64,000 nt of DNA, from NCBI RefSeq assembly GCF_001761485.1, contig NC_090770.1, positions 1,240,001 to 1,304,000 on the forward strand. Reading direction: 5' to 3'. Shown here in pieces: positions 48,447 through 59,744 of this stretch. The notes under the pieces were generated by a model. It had not been told where the DNA came from, searched no databases, and saw only the letters and a program-made list of their open reading frames with translations. The position numbers were made by a program, and so were the translations under genes. Positions within the stretch are counted from its first letter, which is position 1; each line of letters begins with the position of its first letter. Source of the DNA: Yarrowia lipolytica. Its lineage: Eukaryota; Ascomycota; Dipodascomycetes; Dipodascales.

Positions 48447-51400
48447 TGTGACAGATAACGGTTAGGCAGTCGAAAAATTTAAAAATTTAAAAATTAAAAC
48501 GAAAAAAAGAAAACAAAATTCTGAAAAGTGTACGGATAATACACCAGAAATATACAAAAAACACACCAGAAATGAGGTATAAATGAGAAAAAAAAAACAA
48601 ATTCACACAATAAATGACCAAATAGATCCAATGCCCACCCTAAAACTTGGCACGTGAGTATGTGTACTATCAGGTTATCGTGTCACGTGAAAAATTTCGA
48701 TTGGCCACAAAATGCCCCACAACTGTTGATCCAACACAGTATCGTAGGCTCAAGCTTGTTTTATGCATAATGCAAACATGCAGTGACGTGCATAAACTGC
48801 ATAGCCAATGCATTTCAGACTTTCCCCTAACCTTGAATGCCACAAGAAATTGGTTTAAAAATAGAAAATAAAGAATAAATCGAGACAGGGCAGGACTTGA
48901 CGGGAAGTGATTGTGTCGTTATTAGATGTGTTCCAAGGAAGGAGAGAGAGAGAAAAATTCGACGAAAGTTCATATACTTCACGCCGACTGTTTCTACATG
49001 TTTTTATTATTATTTTATTATTATTTTTAAATCCGATTTCGTCAATTCAATCCTGTCTCCATGACAACACATGACTGCAGGGTGTTACCCCGCCATCTTC
49101 TTGGGGAAGAAATGGAAATAAATGGGTTCAGAAGCTATATGGGCTCACCCATTTTGTCTTTGTATTGTTCGTGTCTATTTTGTGTCTTTTTTTTTTTGAT
49201 TTTCTGTGTCTTTTATTTTGCGAATTTCGGCTGGGTTTCATTTTCATGCACTTTATCTTGCAGTTGCTTTGAATATGAATTGTAGTTTCGTGCACGCCGT
49301 GGAAGGAATGGCGGAAATGGGGTGAATGCGTGTTGCTGGAGTTTTTCCTGAATAATGGCATTTTCTGTTTTTCTGGCATTTTGCTGTTTCCCTGGAATTT
49401 CGCTGATTTTCCGGAATTAATAATTCCAATCTCCAATTCTGACTTTTATCTCCCGATTTTTGAATTTCACACACCTCCAAATTAAATCGATCGCCATTTG
49501 GAGCTGGATATACGAGATTTCCAACAAGAAAAACACAAAAATGAAACCAGAATTATACGACAAAAATGAAACGAGAAAATACGATAAAAATGGCTGGATG
49601 GACCCGACATTGGCTGCAGGTTCTCCACAGCGAGAGTTTCGGTTGGAAAATCGAATGGCACAGGCATGCACAATGATTAGATCGCAGCTAATGGTTAATG
49701 CGGGAAAATGACAGGTATTTCGAAGAGTCGGGGAGGATCCTGTCAGAATAAAAAGACTCTGGAGATGTCCAGGGGCACGTCACGGCACCAACTGCCGAGA
49801 CATGTCTCATTGGAGAGGAAAGGAGACCTTTTACGAGGTGGTCGGAGACTGTGCATGTCCCGATCTACCCTTATGCAGATGAAATGCAAGGCACTGTACG
49901 GATGTAATGCAACGCGATGCAGTATACAAGGGTGGTTTTGGGACATTAAATTTTGAGTGGGGTTGGAGGGGCAAACAATGGGTGTGGGATCTAGCTATTT
50001 GTAGAGTAGTCAATGGACGGTGTGCTGCGAACCTGGTGGGCCATCCCCATGACATTTTGTGGCCATTAGCGGCGGGAACAGTGGCGAATTGACTGGTGTT
50101 TCAGATATTTCCAGTTCAGGAAGATTGGAGACAAGGAGTTGGAGTTGGAGTTGGCGGGAGTGGAGTTGGAGAGATATGTTTTCTAAGGCGGGGAAGTGGT
50201 GTGGTTTTGCAGTTTGGAAAATCTGGCGGATAATGATTCCTGAGTTGGGGGCTGGCTGGGGGGTCGGGTGATCATGAATGTGGAGTGATATTGTCGATGA
50301 TTATACCGAGTGATATATCGAATGATGATGACTTGTTAGTACAATAGGAGTTGTGTAAGATGGTGACGATTTCTTTTAAGGATTTTTTTTGTATCACCAT
50401 CCAGAAGATCTGTTTGGAGAGTGAACAGTATTATTATGACGAGACGATGTTTACGTAAGTTGAATGTTGGTACTGTACTATTGTTCGGATATGTACGGAC
50501 CAATCTAGAGATACCCTCAACTATCGTACCTTACGGACCAATGGTGTTGTCTTTTGGCCGAGGTGGTTGTAGTCCGCTCTGTTTTGTCGTCGTCCACGTG
50601 CTAGTTCGTCATCACACTGGCTCGTCATCACATTGGCTCGTCATCATGCTCGTTTCGTCGTCGTGCTTTTAGTTTTGTGGTGGTACTTTTCGTTTCACTG
50701 ACAGGGCTGTGCACCATTGACAGCAGGTTGACAGGTGGTACGAGGTGCCTTGGTGAAAGGAGCTGCAGAGGGTGTTGGAAAAGGAACGGCCATTTTCCGT
50801 TTTCTGTCCCTTTCGCCCACTGGTCTTCTCCGCAACTGGAGCGTTAGGCTCTTTTTCCACATGTTTCTGTCGATATATTATCACCGATCTCCGGGAAGGA
50901 GGTCTTACTGCGCATAATATGAGACAGAATCGCGGCGCATCAGACAAGAGACGCATAGCTGTGGGGATTGTATCATTTATCATAGATGGGGCTCTTTGTT
51001 CATCCAGTTGTTGCCGTATGACTGTTTTTGCGGCCCGGTGATAATGAAACAGGGTCCAGTTTATACGGCGTTTCATTAATGAGAGCCGAGCGAGGGGCGT
51101 TTGCGGAGTGTTTGAGGAGGTGGTCGAGGAGGCGGTTTAAGATGGTTTGAGAGATGGTTAGTGGAGATGTAAGGAGATGTGTATTGGTTTGAAATTATGT
51201 TGGCGAGAGCGAAGAAACAATATCGTACTCTGGTCTGCTCACTCGGTGCTCGTATTAGTTGGAAATAATCAGAAGAGGTGACCAAGACGAGGGAACCAAG
51301 ACCATGGAACCAAGACCGTGGAACCAAGAGAATCGAACCAAGAGAACGGAACCAAAACACCAGCAAAAACACCAACCAAGACGAATCGAACCAACAACAT

Positions 51401-51784
51401 GACCTAATAATAATTTCAGACGCGAAATAATAAAACACAATCACAAACCCCACACCAGAAATGTGGGTTTTTTCCTTTTTTTTCCCTTTTTTTTCCTCCC
51501 CCACAAACCGACACGTGACGCCTCGAAAATGACCCAGAAGAGGGGAGATGGTTCGCCCAGAACCACCATGAAACACGTGTGGCCAAATGTGGCCAAATGA
51601 GCACAGACGCAGATTGGTCCTAGCGGATGGCCCAAACGGGACACACAGGACACACAAACACACTCACAAACAGGGACACAAAAAGACCCTGAACACAAAC
51701 AGACCGTGGCACAGCTACACAGCTACACCACATCATATCGACACAGCCTTGTCAAGGGTAATCCTTCTCCGAATAGGATGAGAA

Positions 51785-51883
51785 TGGTTGACAGTGGTTG
51801 ACGGTGGTTGATGTTGTTGACGGTGGTTGATGTTGTTGACGGTGGTTGATGGTGGTTGACAGTTGTTGACAGTTGTTGACGGC
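51785..51883. repeat. 9-10-bp tandem repeat (about 10 units)
   Basis: Units tggttgacag, tggttgacgg, tggttgatgt and tgttgacgg alternate irregularly. It lies in the gene desert. Confidence 0.85.
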
Positions 51884-52825
51884 GATCAAAAATGGTTCGA
51901 GTGTGAGAATGCATGTCCAAGATATCTGTGTCTATGGCACGGCTATGACATGGTCCATGTCACGGTCTGTCTCTACCACTCAGCTCAGTTGACCGCCTCG
52001 CTCCTCACTCCTTGCCATGTCTTGTCTCGGCTTGTGTGGTCTGCCTTCAGATATGCTCCCAATGTGACGCAGGTGACGGGATACGACATTAGCCGTGCCA
52101 TTGTGCATGATCCGATTAAAGTGTCTTCTGGGTTCAGAAACACCCTTCTTCGCAGCTGACAGCTACGCGGAACATTGGCGATACGACCAAAAACACGGTT
52201 CGGGACTCGTCATCTCACGCGGACTGGCCACATGGATCGCCAGGGCCTCAATTGGACCCACTGCCATGGCCCCATTCTCCTACCCCACCTAAGCCCCTTC
52301 GCCAAGGCGACAACCAGCACTTTTTATTTCCGTAATCTAGATCCACGCCTGCGAGGCCCTGCAGCACCGCAGACGTGTGCATCGCAAACGCGGTGGTCAA
52401 AAACACAAAAAGGCAAAAACACAAAACGGCAAAACGATAAAAACACAAAAGACAAAAAAAGGCAAAAAAAAAATAGGCAAAAGGCGCGTGTCAACTTGCA
52501 TAAATGGCATTAATGGATGGTCTAAAGATGAGGAGTTGCAGAGATAGGTCCATCTACTGCACTCCTAAATACCCATGAACATGCACAGTCGAGGATGCAT
52601 GCCGTATAGACCCTCGCAGACCAGTATTAAATCTAGACATAATATATACGGCTTGCAGACTCACATTTTGTGCATGAAATGGCCTCGTGCATGAAACCAC
52701 CTCATTGTTCAGATACCCGCTTTGTCTGCAATCTTCTCGTAACTCTAAGTTTATTACAAACTTTAAATATACACACCGCTGGACCTGTACTGGATCAACT
52801 ACTCCTGTTGAACCTCACCACAAAG

Positions 52826-52832
52826 TATATAT
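52826..52832 (+). promoter_or_regulatory. TATA-like box of the zinc-finger gene
   Basis: The sequence tatatat in agtatatattggggctgg lies about 80 bp before the ATG at 52913, the usual spacing in this genome. Confidence 0.5.
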
Positions 52833-52912
52833 TGGGGCTGGACCCCGAGTAGACCGGTATTATTTGACCCATCACTTGCGTTTGCATTCTTTTCCATCAC
52901 ACACATCACATT

Positions 52913-54073
52913 ATGCACAGCGAAGAAGTTATCGACATGTGTCTGTACCAACCAGGCACCGACTATTATGGTAGACATTATGGGGGCCTGGCATATCAGG
53001 AACATGATGTCTACGACCCCTTTTTTGACGAGTCCTACGACATTCTGGCATCCAATGGCCCTGGTCCCTACCCTTCTCATGCCTATGTGAATGCGGAGGA
53101 GTCCCATGAGCTGTTGGCGGATTATTCGGCCTTTGTTTCGGATCCGAATTACCTGGCCCATTTTACCAGTGACGAGTTGCGAAGCGACAGTTCCAACCCG
53201 GACGAGTATCCTTCTCCGATTTTGGAGCATCCGCAATTCGATCCTTCTTGCGAGCCCGTTGACTCGTCGTATTTCTCCGCTCTTCCTTACACTTATGGTC
53301 AGTGCGACCAGCAGAATTTGGCCAGTGCCATTGACTTGATTCCGGAGCCTCTTTCCGATGTGTCAGAGACCTCAGATCTCGAGTCTGCTTCCTCCTCTCT
53401 CCCCACTCCTCCAAAGTCGACCCAGTCGGACAGCAGTCCCCCTCCGTTGCAGGATCTTCAGGATTTTCTTCCCAAGGACGTTTGTCTAGCACAGAATCCG
53501 AATGCGAAGCCTCTGCTGCCCTCCGATCCCGCTTCTGTTGTTGCCCAGCTGTACGCGAGCCCCGAGATGTGGCGGAAGGCGTGTCACACCAAGAAGGGCG
53601 TCTTCATCTGCACAAACTGCCACCACAACGGCAAGCCGCTCAGTTTCCGCACCATGATCGAGCTGGCGATGCACTTTGACTCCCACGGACTGATGCGAAA
53701 GAGCAAATGCGACAAGTCCAGCTGTCCATGGTCGGTGGTGGGCTTTTCCACCCGCTCGGAAAAGAACAGACACCACAAGTCGCAGCATTCGGACCTCAAC
53801 TTCCCGTGCCAGACGTGCGGCCGTCGGTTTGGAAGATGCGACTCGCTCAAGAGACACATGAAGCTGGTTCACGACATTGTCCCGGCCAAAAAGAGCTTCC
53901 GAAAAAACTCCCGCAAGACCAGCATCACTCCCGAATCAGAGGCTGAGGTCGCCTCTGTCGCTGCCCCCTCGTCGCCAGTGCTGGAGTCCGACCCCGCAGA
54001 CTCAAAACCCAAGTCTCCCTCTCTTAGATGGACCAACCCACAGTCCTACTATTCATATGTCACCCGAGGCTGA
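52913..54073 (+). CDS. C2H2 zinc-finger transcription factor
   Basis: The protein has 386 residues and starts at the ATG at 52913. Residues 1-200 are acidic and rich in Ser, Tyr, Pro and Asp, resembling an activation region. Three Cys/His groups follow: FICTNCHHNGKPLSFRTMIE with ...HFDSH (residues about 229-258), SKCDKSSCPWSVVG with ...RHHKSQH, and the classical finger FPCQTCGRRFGRCDSLKRHM with KLVH (residues about 299-322). The first two deviate from the standard spacing. The end is Ser/Pro-rich with basic SFRKNSRKTS, a likely nuclear signal. The protein should bind DNA in the nucleus; its target is unknown. The stop codon lies in the first unit of a 13-bp minisatellite. Confidence 0.85.
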   Translation: MHSEEVIDMCLYQPGTDYYGRHYGGLAYQEHDVYDPFFDESYDILASNGPGPYPSHAYVNAEESHELLADYSAFVSDPNYLAHFTSDELRSDSSNPDEYPSPILEHPQFDPSCEPVDSSYFSALPYTYGQCDQQNLASAIDLIPEPLSDVSETSDLESASSSLPTPPKSTQSDSSPPPLQDLQDFLPKDVCLAQNPNAKPLLPSDPASVVAQLYASPEMWRKACHTKKGVFICTNCHHNGKPLSFRTMIELAMHFDSHGLMRKSKCDKSSCPWSVVGFSTRSEKNRHHKSQHSDLNFPCQTCGRRFGRCDSLKRHMKLVHDIVPAKKSFRKNSRKTSITPESEAEVASVAAPSSPVLESDPADSKPKSPSLRWTNPQSYYSYVTRG

Positions 54074-54246
54074 CTTCCGAGGCTGACTTCCGAAACTGGC
54101 CTCCGAAACTGGCCTCCGAAACTGGCCTCCGAAACTGGCCTCCGAAACTGGCCTCCGAAACTGGCCTCCGAAACTGGCCTCCGAAACTGGCCTCCGAAAC
54201 TGGCCTCCGAAACTGGCCTCCGAAACTGGCCTCCGAAACTGATCTC
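54065..54246. repeat. 13-bp minisatellite (14 units) overlapping the stop codon of the zinc-finger gene
   Basis: The first two units read cgaggctgacttc, the next eleven cgaaactggcctc, and the last cgaaactgatctc. The TGA of the zinc-finger gene (54071-54073) lies in the first unit. The inner units are identical, which implies recent amplification. Confidence 0.95.
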
Positions 54247-54394
54247 CTATTTAAGCTAACTATACAACTAATTTATGAATGACGATTGAACAGCGTCCTG
54301 TAGTCGGTTGAGTGATGCGTGCGACAAGTTTCCCGGCAAATTCGGTGAATAAAAGATTGCCAGTTGGGCAAAAAACTAGACGATCAGAGATCAC

Positions 54395-54466
54395 AGGTCG
54401 TACCCGGACTCGAACCGGGGTTATTGGAATCAGAATCCAAGGTGATAACCACTACACTATACAACC
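54395..54466 (-). tRNA. tRNA-Gln(CUG)
   Basis: On the minus strand the acceptor ggttgta pairs with tacgacc. The D arm is gtgtagtggttatcac, the anticodon stem is ttgga/tccaa with loop ttCTGat, and the T arm is ccccggttcgagtccgggg-like. There is no intron. Confidence 0.95.
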
Positions 54467-55300
54467 AATTTTTTCACGTAATGGTTATTGATGGTATCAA
54501 AAGGGAAAGCAAATGATTTTTCCACGTATTGATGGTATCTGAAGGGGAAACAAAACAGATTTTCGTTAAAAAAACGCGAAAAAAACAAAAAACAAACCGT
54601 CGCTCGAACCAAAAACCGACCCACTCTTTTATCTTGCTTAAATCCACCTACCGCCTGTACAACTCCTGTACATACTGTACTGTACACTTCCTAGATGCTT
54701 CCACTGGAAACCGAAGATTCCCCGCCCACTACCCCTCCTGCCTCCAAAATGCCGACAGTGTAGATGCATTGCCGAAACGAGAATGTGCGGAGAGACTGTC
54801 ACATGGGTTGCTACGCCTCGCGGGGTTCATGTCTGGGTATAACAACGAGTCAGTGGGATAATCTGGGTAGGTAACAAGACGTGAGCGAGCTTTACAACAA
54901 GTAACTACTGAACAGTACATACTGTACCTATACAACAATCTGAAGAAGACTGCTGCTCCAGTATTAGTCTGAAAATTCCATACCCGTAGTCAGATCACTC
55001 CCTCCCCAGTTGCAGTCTGACCAACCCAATACCACCTCTCGTCAGATCGGACCATTTTCCACTCTTTTCATGCATAGAACATGTCAACGAGATCTCACCT
55101 CGGCTAGATAAGAAATGTGTTTGTGATAAGCTCCCGTTCATAGGACTGTCTTTGTGTCGATTTATTACTCGTTTGGTCGTTTTCGGCTGCGTTTCTGCAA
55201 TGCGGAGTTGCGTCTGTTTCGGTTCGGTTTTCGGACATGTTTCCGCGAGTAGCGAGTGGGCAGCCTTGGAGGGAGTGCGGCAGAAGGTGGTGGTTCGGGT

Positions 55301-55360
55301 AGGGATTCAGAAGGGTTCAGAAGGGTTCAAATGGGTTCAGAAGGGTTCAGAAGCGATTCG
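55301..55360. repeat. 10-bp tandem repeat (6 units)
   Basis: Unit aagggttcag with single-base variants in the outer copies. Confidence 0.85.
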
Positions 55361-56897
55361 AGTGGAACTTTGTTAGCAGTACATCAGTCTTAATGGGAAA
55401 CGTCTCTAGAGTCCAACTTTCGGTACATGTTGAGTAAGTGCTCCTGGCATCGTCCTAAACGAACATCGTAACTGGACAGGCGAGGCAGTTGACTATGCGA
55501 CCGATAGTTGATTCCGGACCAATAAGTGGCTCTCGTAGACTTGAAGTGTGTCCTCCTTTCGACGACGGCAGTTGACACTACGACGGCAGTTGGCTCTACG
55601 ACGACAGTTGACTCTACGACGACACTACTACTGACTATCGACTCTCTACAAACACCACTCTAACCACATCTGAATGGTCTCCAACTCCCGCTATTTCCAC
55701 TCCCGATATTCCACTATTCCACTCCACAAAACTCTAACACCCCCGACTACCGTTCAAACAATAGCCAACAACGGGCGCCAAGACAACCACACCATTGTCC
55801 TGCACGATCTGCATTGGCACTTTAACAATGCCGTGTTTGTTGCTGTCAATAGCCGCGAAGATACCTGCGTTTCATCGACGACATTGGTGAAGCGAACGCA
55901 AGTTGCAGGCCAGACAGACTGCTTCTAAAGTGGACATAAATCGAAAAAAACCGCCCAATGCCGCGCCAAACTGCGCCGAGACGTTCCTCCAGCGGCCCCA
56001 CATCGGAGCGCTCATAGTGACTTCCCAGAGCGCTCAAAGAGCATTCTCTAGAGTTGCCCAGGACCTAGAACGTACATCCGAGTCAGGAGAATCACCTGGT
56101 ACTTCTTGAGTCTCATTTTGACACTTTTTGACCATTTTTCCATGTCCAAAAGTGCAGAGTCGGCGACAGTTCGGCCCGACGAAAACCCTAAAAAACGGCC
56201 ATCTGGGGACTCTAGAGAATGCCAATAGAGAGTCGAGGCGGAGTCATAATTGCTCAATGTCTGCGCTAGATGATTTATAAGTCCGTGTACGTGCCCAAGA
56301 GCGCTCCCTTGCCGGGCTGATGCGCGTGGGTCGAAACAAGTCATGGTCCACCCGTTGTTCTCATGCAATCCAACCAAGACAAGAACAGTTCCCCTCAGAT
56401 GTGGACTACAAGGAATCGCACCGGGTCATGTGGAGGGTTCAGATGTCCTTGGGGTGTTTCAGACCGTAGCAAACTGATGTGGATCAGCTTGGTCGTTAGA
56501 GCTGCTCCACAGACTCCGTTTGGGATCTACTTGCTGAATAAACGAACGGTAGTGCTCCACCCGTTGAAGTAATTACCAAAAGTCCCACTCAATCCTCGTC
56601 TGTCGCGGGCTCATCTAGAACACATGACTCGATGCATGATACGAGCACAGGCAAACAAGTTGGCTACAGTATCGTACAGTATGTACAGTTCGTCTTGTAT
56701 GACGAAACCTGCGCGAACTCCCTCGTCTAAGCCCCCATTGAACAAGGAAATCGAGACACGCAAAGTTGCTGTGGATATCGGTTGAATGTGCGATAGATGC
56801 CCACCTTGCAGAAGAAGTCTGTCGCTACTGGACCGTCTTTGTTGCTCTTGTTTGACTCAACAAGGCTCTTTTGACAAGCAGCGGCAGTCCAAGACGG

Positions 56898-56969
56898 GTC
56901 TAGAGTGATCAAAGTGTCTAGAGTGATCAAAGTGTCTAGAGTGATCAAAGCGTCTAGAGCGATCAAAAA
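56898..56969. repeat. 18-bp tandem repeat (4 units)
   Basis: Unit gtctagagtgatcaaagt, the last two with g/c changes. Each unit contains tctaga and tgatca palindromes. Confidence 0.9.
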
Positions 56970-58005
56970 GCGGTTTCGAAAGTACTGTACTCTCCTGAGA
57001 AGGTGATTCTGCCATGCATTTATATGACAGTTAGTTGGAAAGTCTGGTATCTGTTGATCGCTGTGACCCATGTGCGGTCGGTGTGACCAATGTGTGACCA
57101 ATGTGTGACCAATGTGTTGAACCAGCTAGGTCAGTTGACGGACACAATACCTGTATGTTCACTTGTACAATTACTCATACTCATGTCAACATCTCCGAAT
57201 CCAATACCAGACACGATCTTCTCCCATTCACCAATCAACACTTCCACTCATCCGAAGAGCACACCAAGAGCGGATGAAAGGACGCTCAAACGTACATTTC
57301 TGGCCTGGAATGCAAACAAGAGACCAAAGAAAGAGAAACAGCAGTGAGAAGTTGTCCAATGATTTGTATCGTTGCCTTTGACCTTTGTACGAGGACAGTC
57401 TGAGTGTCCCAGTGCAGTTTGTCAAGACACGTTGGACATACGCAAAGTGCTTGGAAGGGGGAGGATGGAACATAATGGATGTGGAATATACAAGTACATA
57501 CTGAACACTGTACACGTGCATCCATCAATATCGAGTGACACGCTTTCTACGTTGTATAAAACGCCTCGTGAAGAGATGGTGTAGAAGTACAGCCGGTAGG
57601 TGCAATCTCCCCTACCATCACAAGATCTCAGTTGTACTCCTACAACAGTCATCGCTAATAAATATCCAGCGTACAGTACTCGTACAGTACATACTTGTAC
57701 CATCAAACACCACCCAGAAGGACACTTCAATTCGACATGGGACTCGGATTCGTGGACACAGTTAGGAGGGTAATAACGACGAGATGATTGCTGGTTGGAA
57801 AAGTCGCTAGTGCACCAGATATGCAAATCAACTGTGCAATACTGGCTTGTATGAAGGTCCCGTGGGGTCCGGTTGGAGACCCGTCGCTCCGTCACCCCAC
57901 GCCAGCCGGTGCAGTGCACCCAAATCGCATCACGCTCAGTCAAGTGCACATGAGCTCGCCAAACTGGGACAGTAGAGCTCACATTCTGCTACTCTGCTCT
58001 GTCCA

Positions 58006-58968
58006 CTACTCTGCACTCAACCCCATGGTGGTATCACCCAGATCCAACAACGGTTCCTGATCTCTCATCTCGTACGCATCGAGAATCATCTCATACGTCT
58101 CATAATCCATTTCCAACACAACGGGACACCGCGAATCTCGGTCATTCACAAGCTGAGCGGTTTCCTCGTCGGAACACATCTCAATCACGGGAGTGCTGTC
58201 TTCGTATTCAGACAGCTTCGCCATTCCTCCAGCCACCAGCGTAGAGAAGACAAAGAAGTTCTGAACCGTAAACTCAAAGCTGCGAGGGTCGATAATGGCC
58301 TGCAACATGGGCAGAGGTTCTCCCTGCTTCTTTCGGTAGTTGTATTCGTCCGTGAGTCTTCGTCTCATGATTCCTCCGAATCGCTGAATGTTGTTTTTGG
58401 TGGTGTCGATCTCGTTGCCCTTGAGTTGCTTGGCCTGTTCCTGGGCTCCCGTCTCTGTTGGCATTTCTCGCGGCTTCATCTGTCGCACCTTTTGCGGTCG
58501 GTCCTTCTCCAGAGCTCCAATCAAATGAGACGCTCCACGAGCCACTCGTCCGTACTTCATACCGACCCGGCCCAGAGCTGCGATCCGCTTGAAATCAGGA
58601 ACGGCCTGCGGATCCGCCGAGAGCCCCGTAAAAGCGTCCACCACGCGATCAAAGGCAGGGTCTTCAGCCTCGGCGGCGGCGTCGAGAAACCTGGTCACCA
58701 TATTCTGCACTTGCTTGAGGTCAATGGTGCCGGGCTGCGCGAGCGCGTACTTCTTGATGTGTTTGGTTTTCTTGGTTGCCACCGTTTTCAGCAGATCGGC
58801 GTCCTTGACGAGAGCTCGTCGGTCGTCCTTGTACTTCTGCTTCACCTGGTTGGCTCTCTCGATTATTCCCAGCACGAGTTCTCCATCGGCGTTCTCCACG
58901 TCCTTTTCGAACTCGTCGTAGTCTGCCTGTAGCTCTTGTTGTCTCGAGTATTCGTCTTCGTCGGTCAT
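58006..58968 (-). CDS. NSE4: Nse4, kleisin subunit of the Smc5-Smc6 complex
   Basis: The protein has 320 residues and starts at the ATG at 58966-58968. The N-terminal helical part (YSRQQELQADYDEFEKDVEN, ELVLGIIERANQVKQKYKDD) matches the Nse4 region that contacts Nse3 and Smc6. The C-terminal part has the conserved PRSFEFTVQNFFVFSTLVAG, the winged-helix that closes the Smc5 head. The end (EPLLDLGDTTMGLSAE) is short and acidic. The complex acts in homologous-recombination repair and rDNA stability in the nucleus. The length fits a compact fungal Nse4. No neighbour is functionally linked. Confidence 0.88.
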   Translation of the reverse strand: MTDEDEYSRQQELQADYDEFEKDVENADGELVLGIIERANQVKQKYKDDRRALVKDADLLKTVATKKTKHIKKYALAQPGTIDLKQVQNMVTRFLDAAAEAEDPAFDRVVDAFTGLSADPQAVPDFKRIAALGRVGMKYGRVARGASHLIGALEKDRPQKVRQMKPREMPTETGAQEQAKQLKGNEIDTTKNNIQRFGGIMRRRLTDEYNYRKKQGEPLPMLQAIIDPRSFEFTVQNFFVFSTLVAGGMAKLSEYEDSTPVIEMCSDEETAQLVNDRDSRCPVVLEMDYETYEMILDAYEMRDQEPLLDLGDTTMGLSAE

Positions 58969-59549
58969 GTTGGGGTTGCAAGTACGAAGAGACTGACATG
59001 ATGTTTTAGCCGCTACTGTATACGCGAAACGGCTTAATTTAGCTTTGGACGCGACGTGACCTTGGAACTTGTGAGCACGTACTGAACCGGTCGAAAGGTC
59101 GTAAGTTGGTCGTAGGAACAGGTGAATGGAAGGAAGAGCGGGAGGATGGCACTATATATAGGTTAGGACAGCTTTTTGTGTCACCACGCAGCATTCACAG
59201 CTATGACATTGGCTGGTAGAACGTTGAGATAGACTGACTAATTACTGCAATTACTGTCAATAAAAAAGTACGGCGATTCTGTGTCGGAAGAGGGCGTAAA
59301 CATGGCGATAAACAATCCACCTTGACAGTTTCTTTTTTCTTAATGGACCGCTTCTGTTGGTTTTTTTTTTTTTTTTTTTTTTTTTCCCTTTAGACCTGCT
59401 TTAATGGATTTTTCTTGAATATATATACCTGATTGATCAAAATATCACTCGATAACCCGTTTTCTACCGTTAGAAAGTCGTCATTAGTGAATTTTCTTCA
59501 AAAAATCAAAACTCGGATACTACACAACAACAGAAATTTATACAAAGAA
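58969..59549. promoter_or_regulatory. Spacer between Nse4 and the tRNA-Gly/5S unit
   Basis: The NSE4 promoter lies at the left. A T-run of about 27 at 59360-59386 is followed by A/T-rich sequence up to the tRNA. No gene is seen. Confidence 0.45.
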
Positions 59550-59620
59550 GCGCCGATGGTTTAGTGGTAAAATCCATCGTTGCCATCGATGGGCCCCCGG
59601 TTCGATTCCGGGTCGGCGCA
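59550..59620 (+). tRNA. tRNA-Gly(GCC), fused to 5S rRNA
   Basis: The sequence is identical to the tRNA at 43610: acceptor gcgccga/tcggcgc, loop ttGCCat, no intron. Four bases (actc) separate it from the 5S sequence. Confidence 0.97.
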
Positions 59621-59624
59621 ACTC

Positions 59625-59744
59625 GGTTACGGCCATATCCTGGTGAAAATACGGCTTCCCGTCCGATCAGCCATAGTCAAGCACCAGAGAGCCCAGTTAG
59701 TATTGTAGTGGGAGACCATACGAGAATCCTGGGTGCTGTAATCT
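59625..59744 (+). rRNA. 5S rRNA, second half of a tRNA-Gly/5S dicistronic gene
   Basis: It has 120 bases, from ggttacggccatatcctggt to gggtgctgtaatct, and is identical by eye to the copy at 22846 on the other strand. A T-run at 59744-59749 follows. The unit shares about 65 bp of 3' flank with the unit at 43610. Confidence 0.95.

Larger units (their letters stand above)
48447..52912. other. 4.5-kb gene-desert with minisatellite and the zinc-finger gene promoter
   Basis: No intact gene, tRNA or transposon protein was found on either strand. Contents: A/T-rich blocks (48470-48600; 49005-49035), a series of aaccaagaccatgg-type 13-base repeats at 51290-51375, the 9-10-bp array at 51785-51883 and A-runs with aggcaaaa repeats at 52400-52490. 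The right end has the promoter of the zinc-finger gene (TATA-like at 52826). Frames such as 51076-51663 minus are low-complexity shadows. Confidence 0.4.
54467..58005. other. 3.5-kb gene-poor stretch with minisatellites
   Basis: No gene is seen. It contains the 10-bp array at 55301-55360, the 18-bp array at 56898-56969, ctacgacgacagttgac repeats at 55560-55625 and a caatgtgtgac triplication at 57087-57118. Frames are short and overlap on both strands. Confidence 0.4.
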
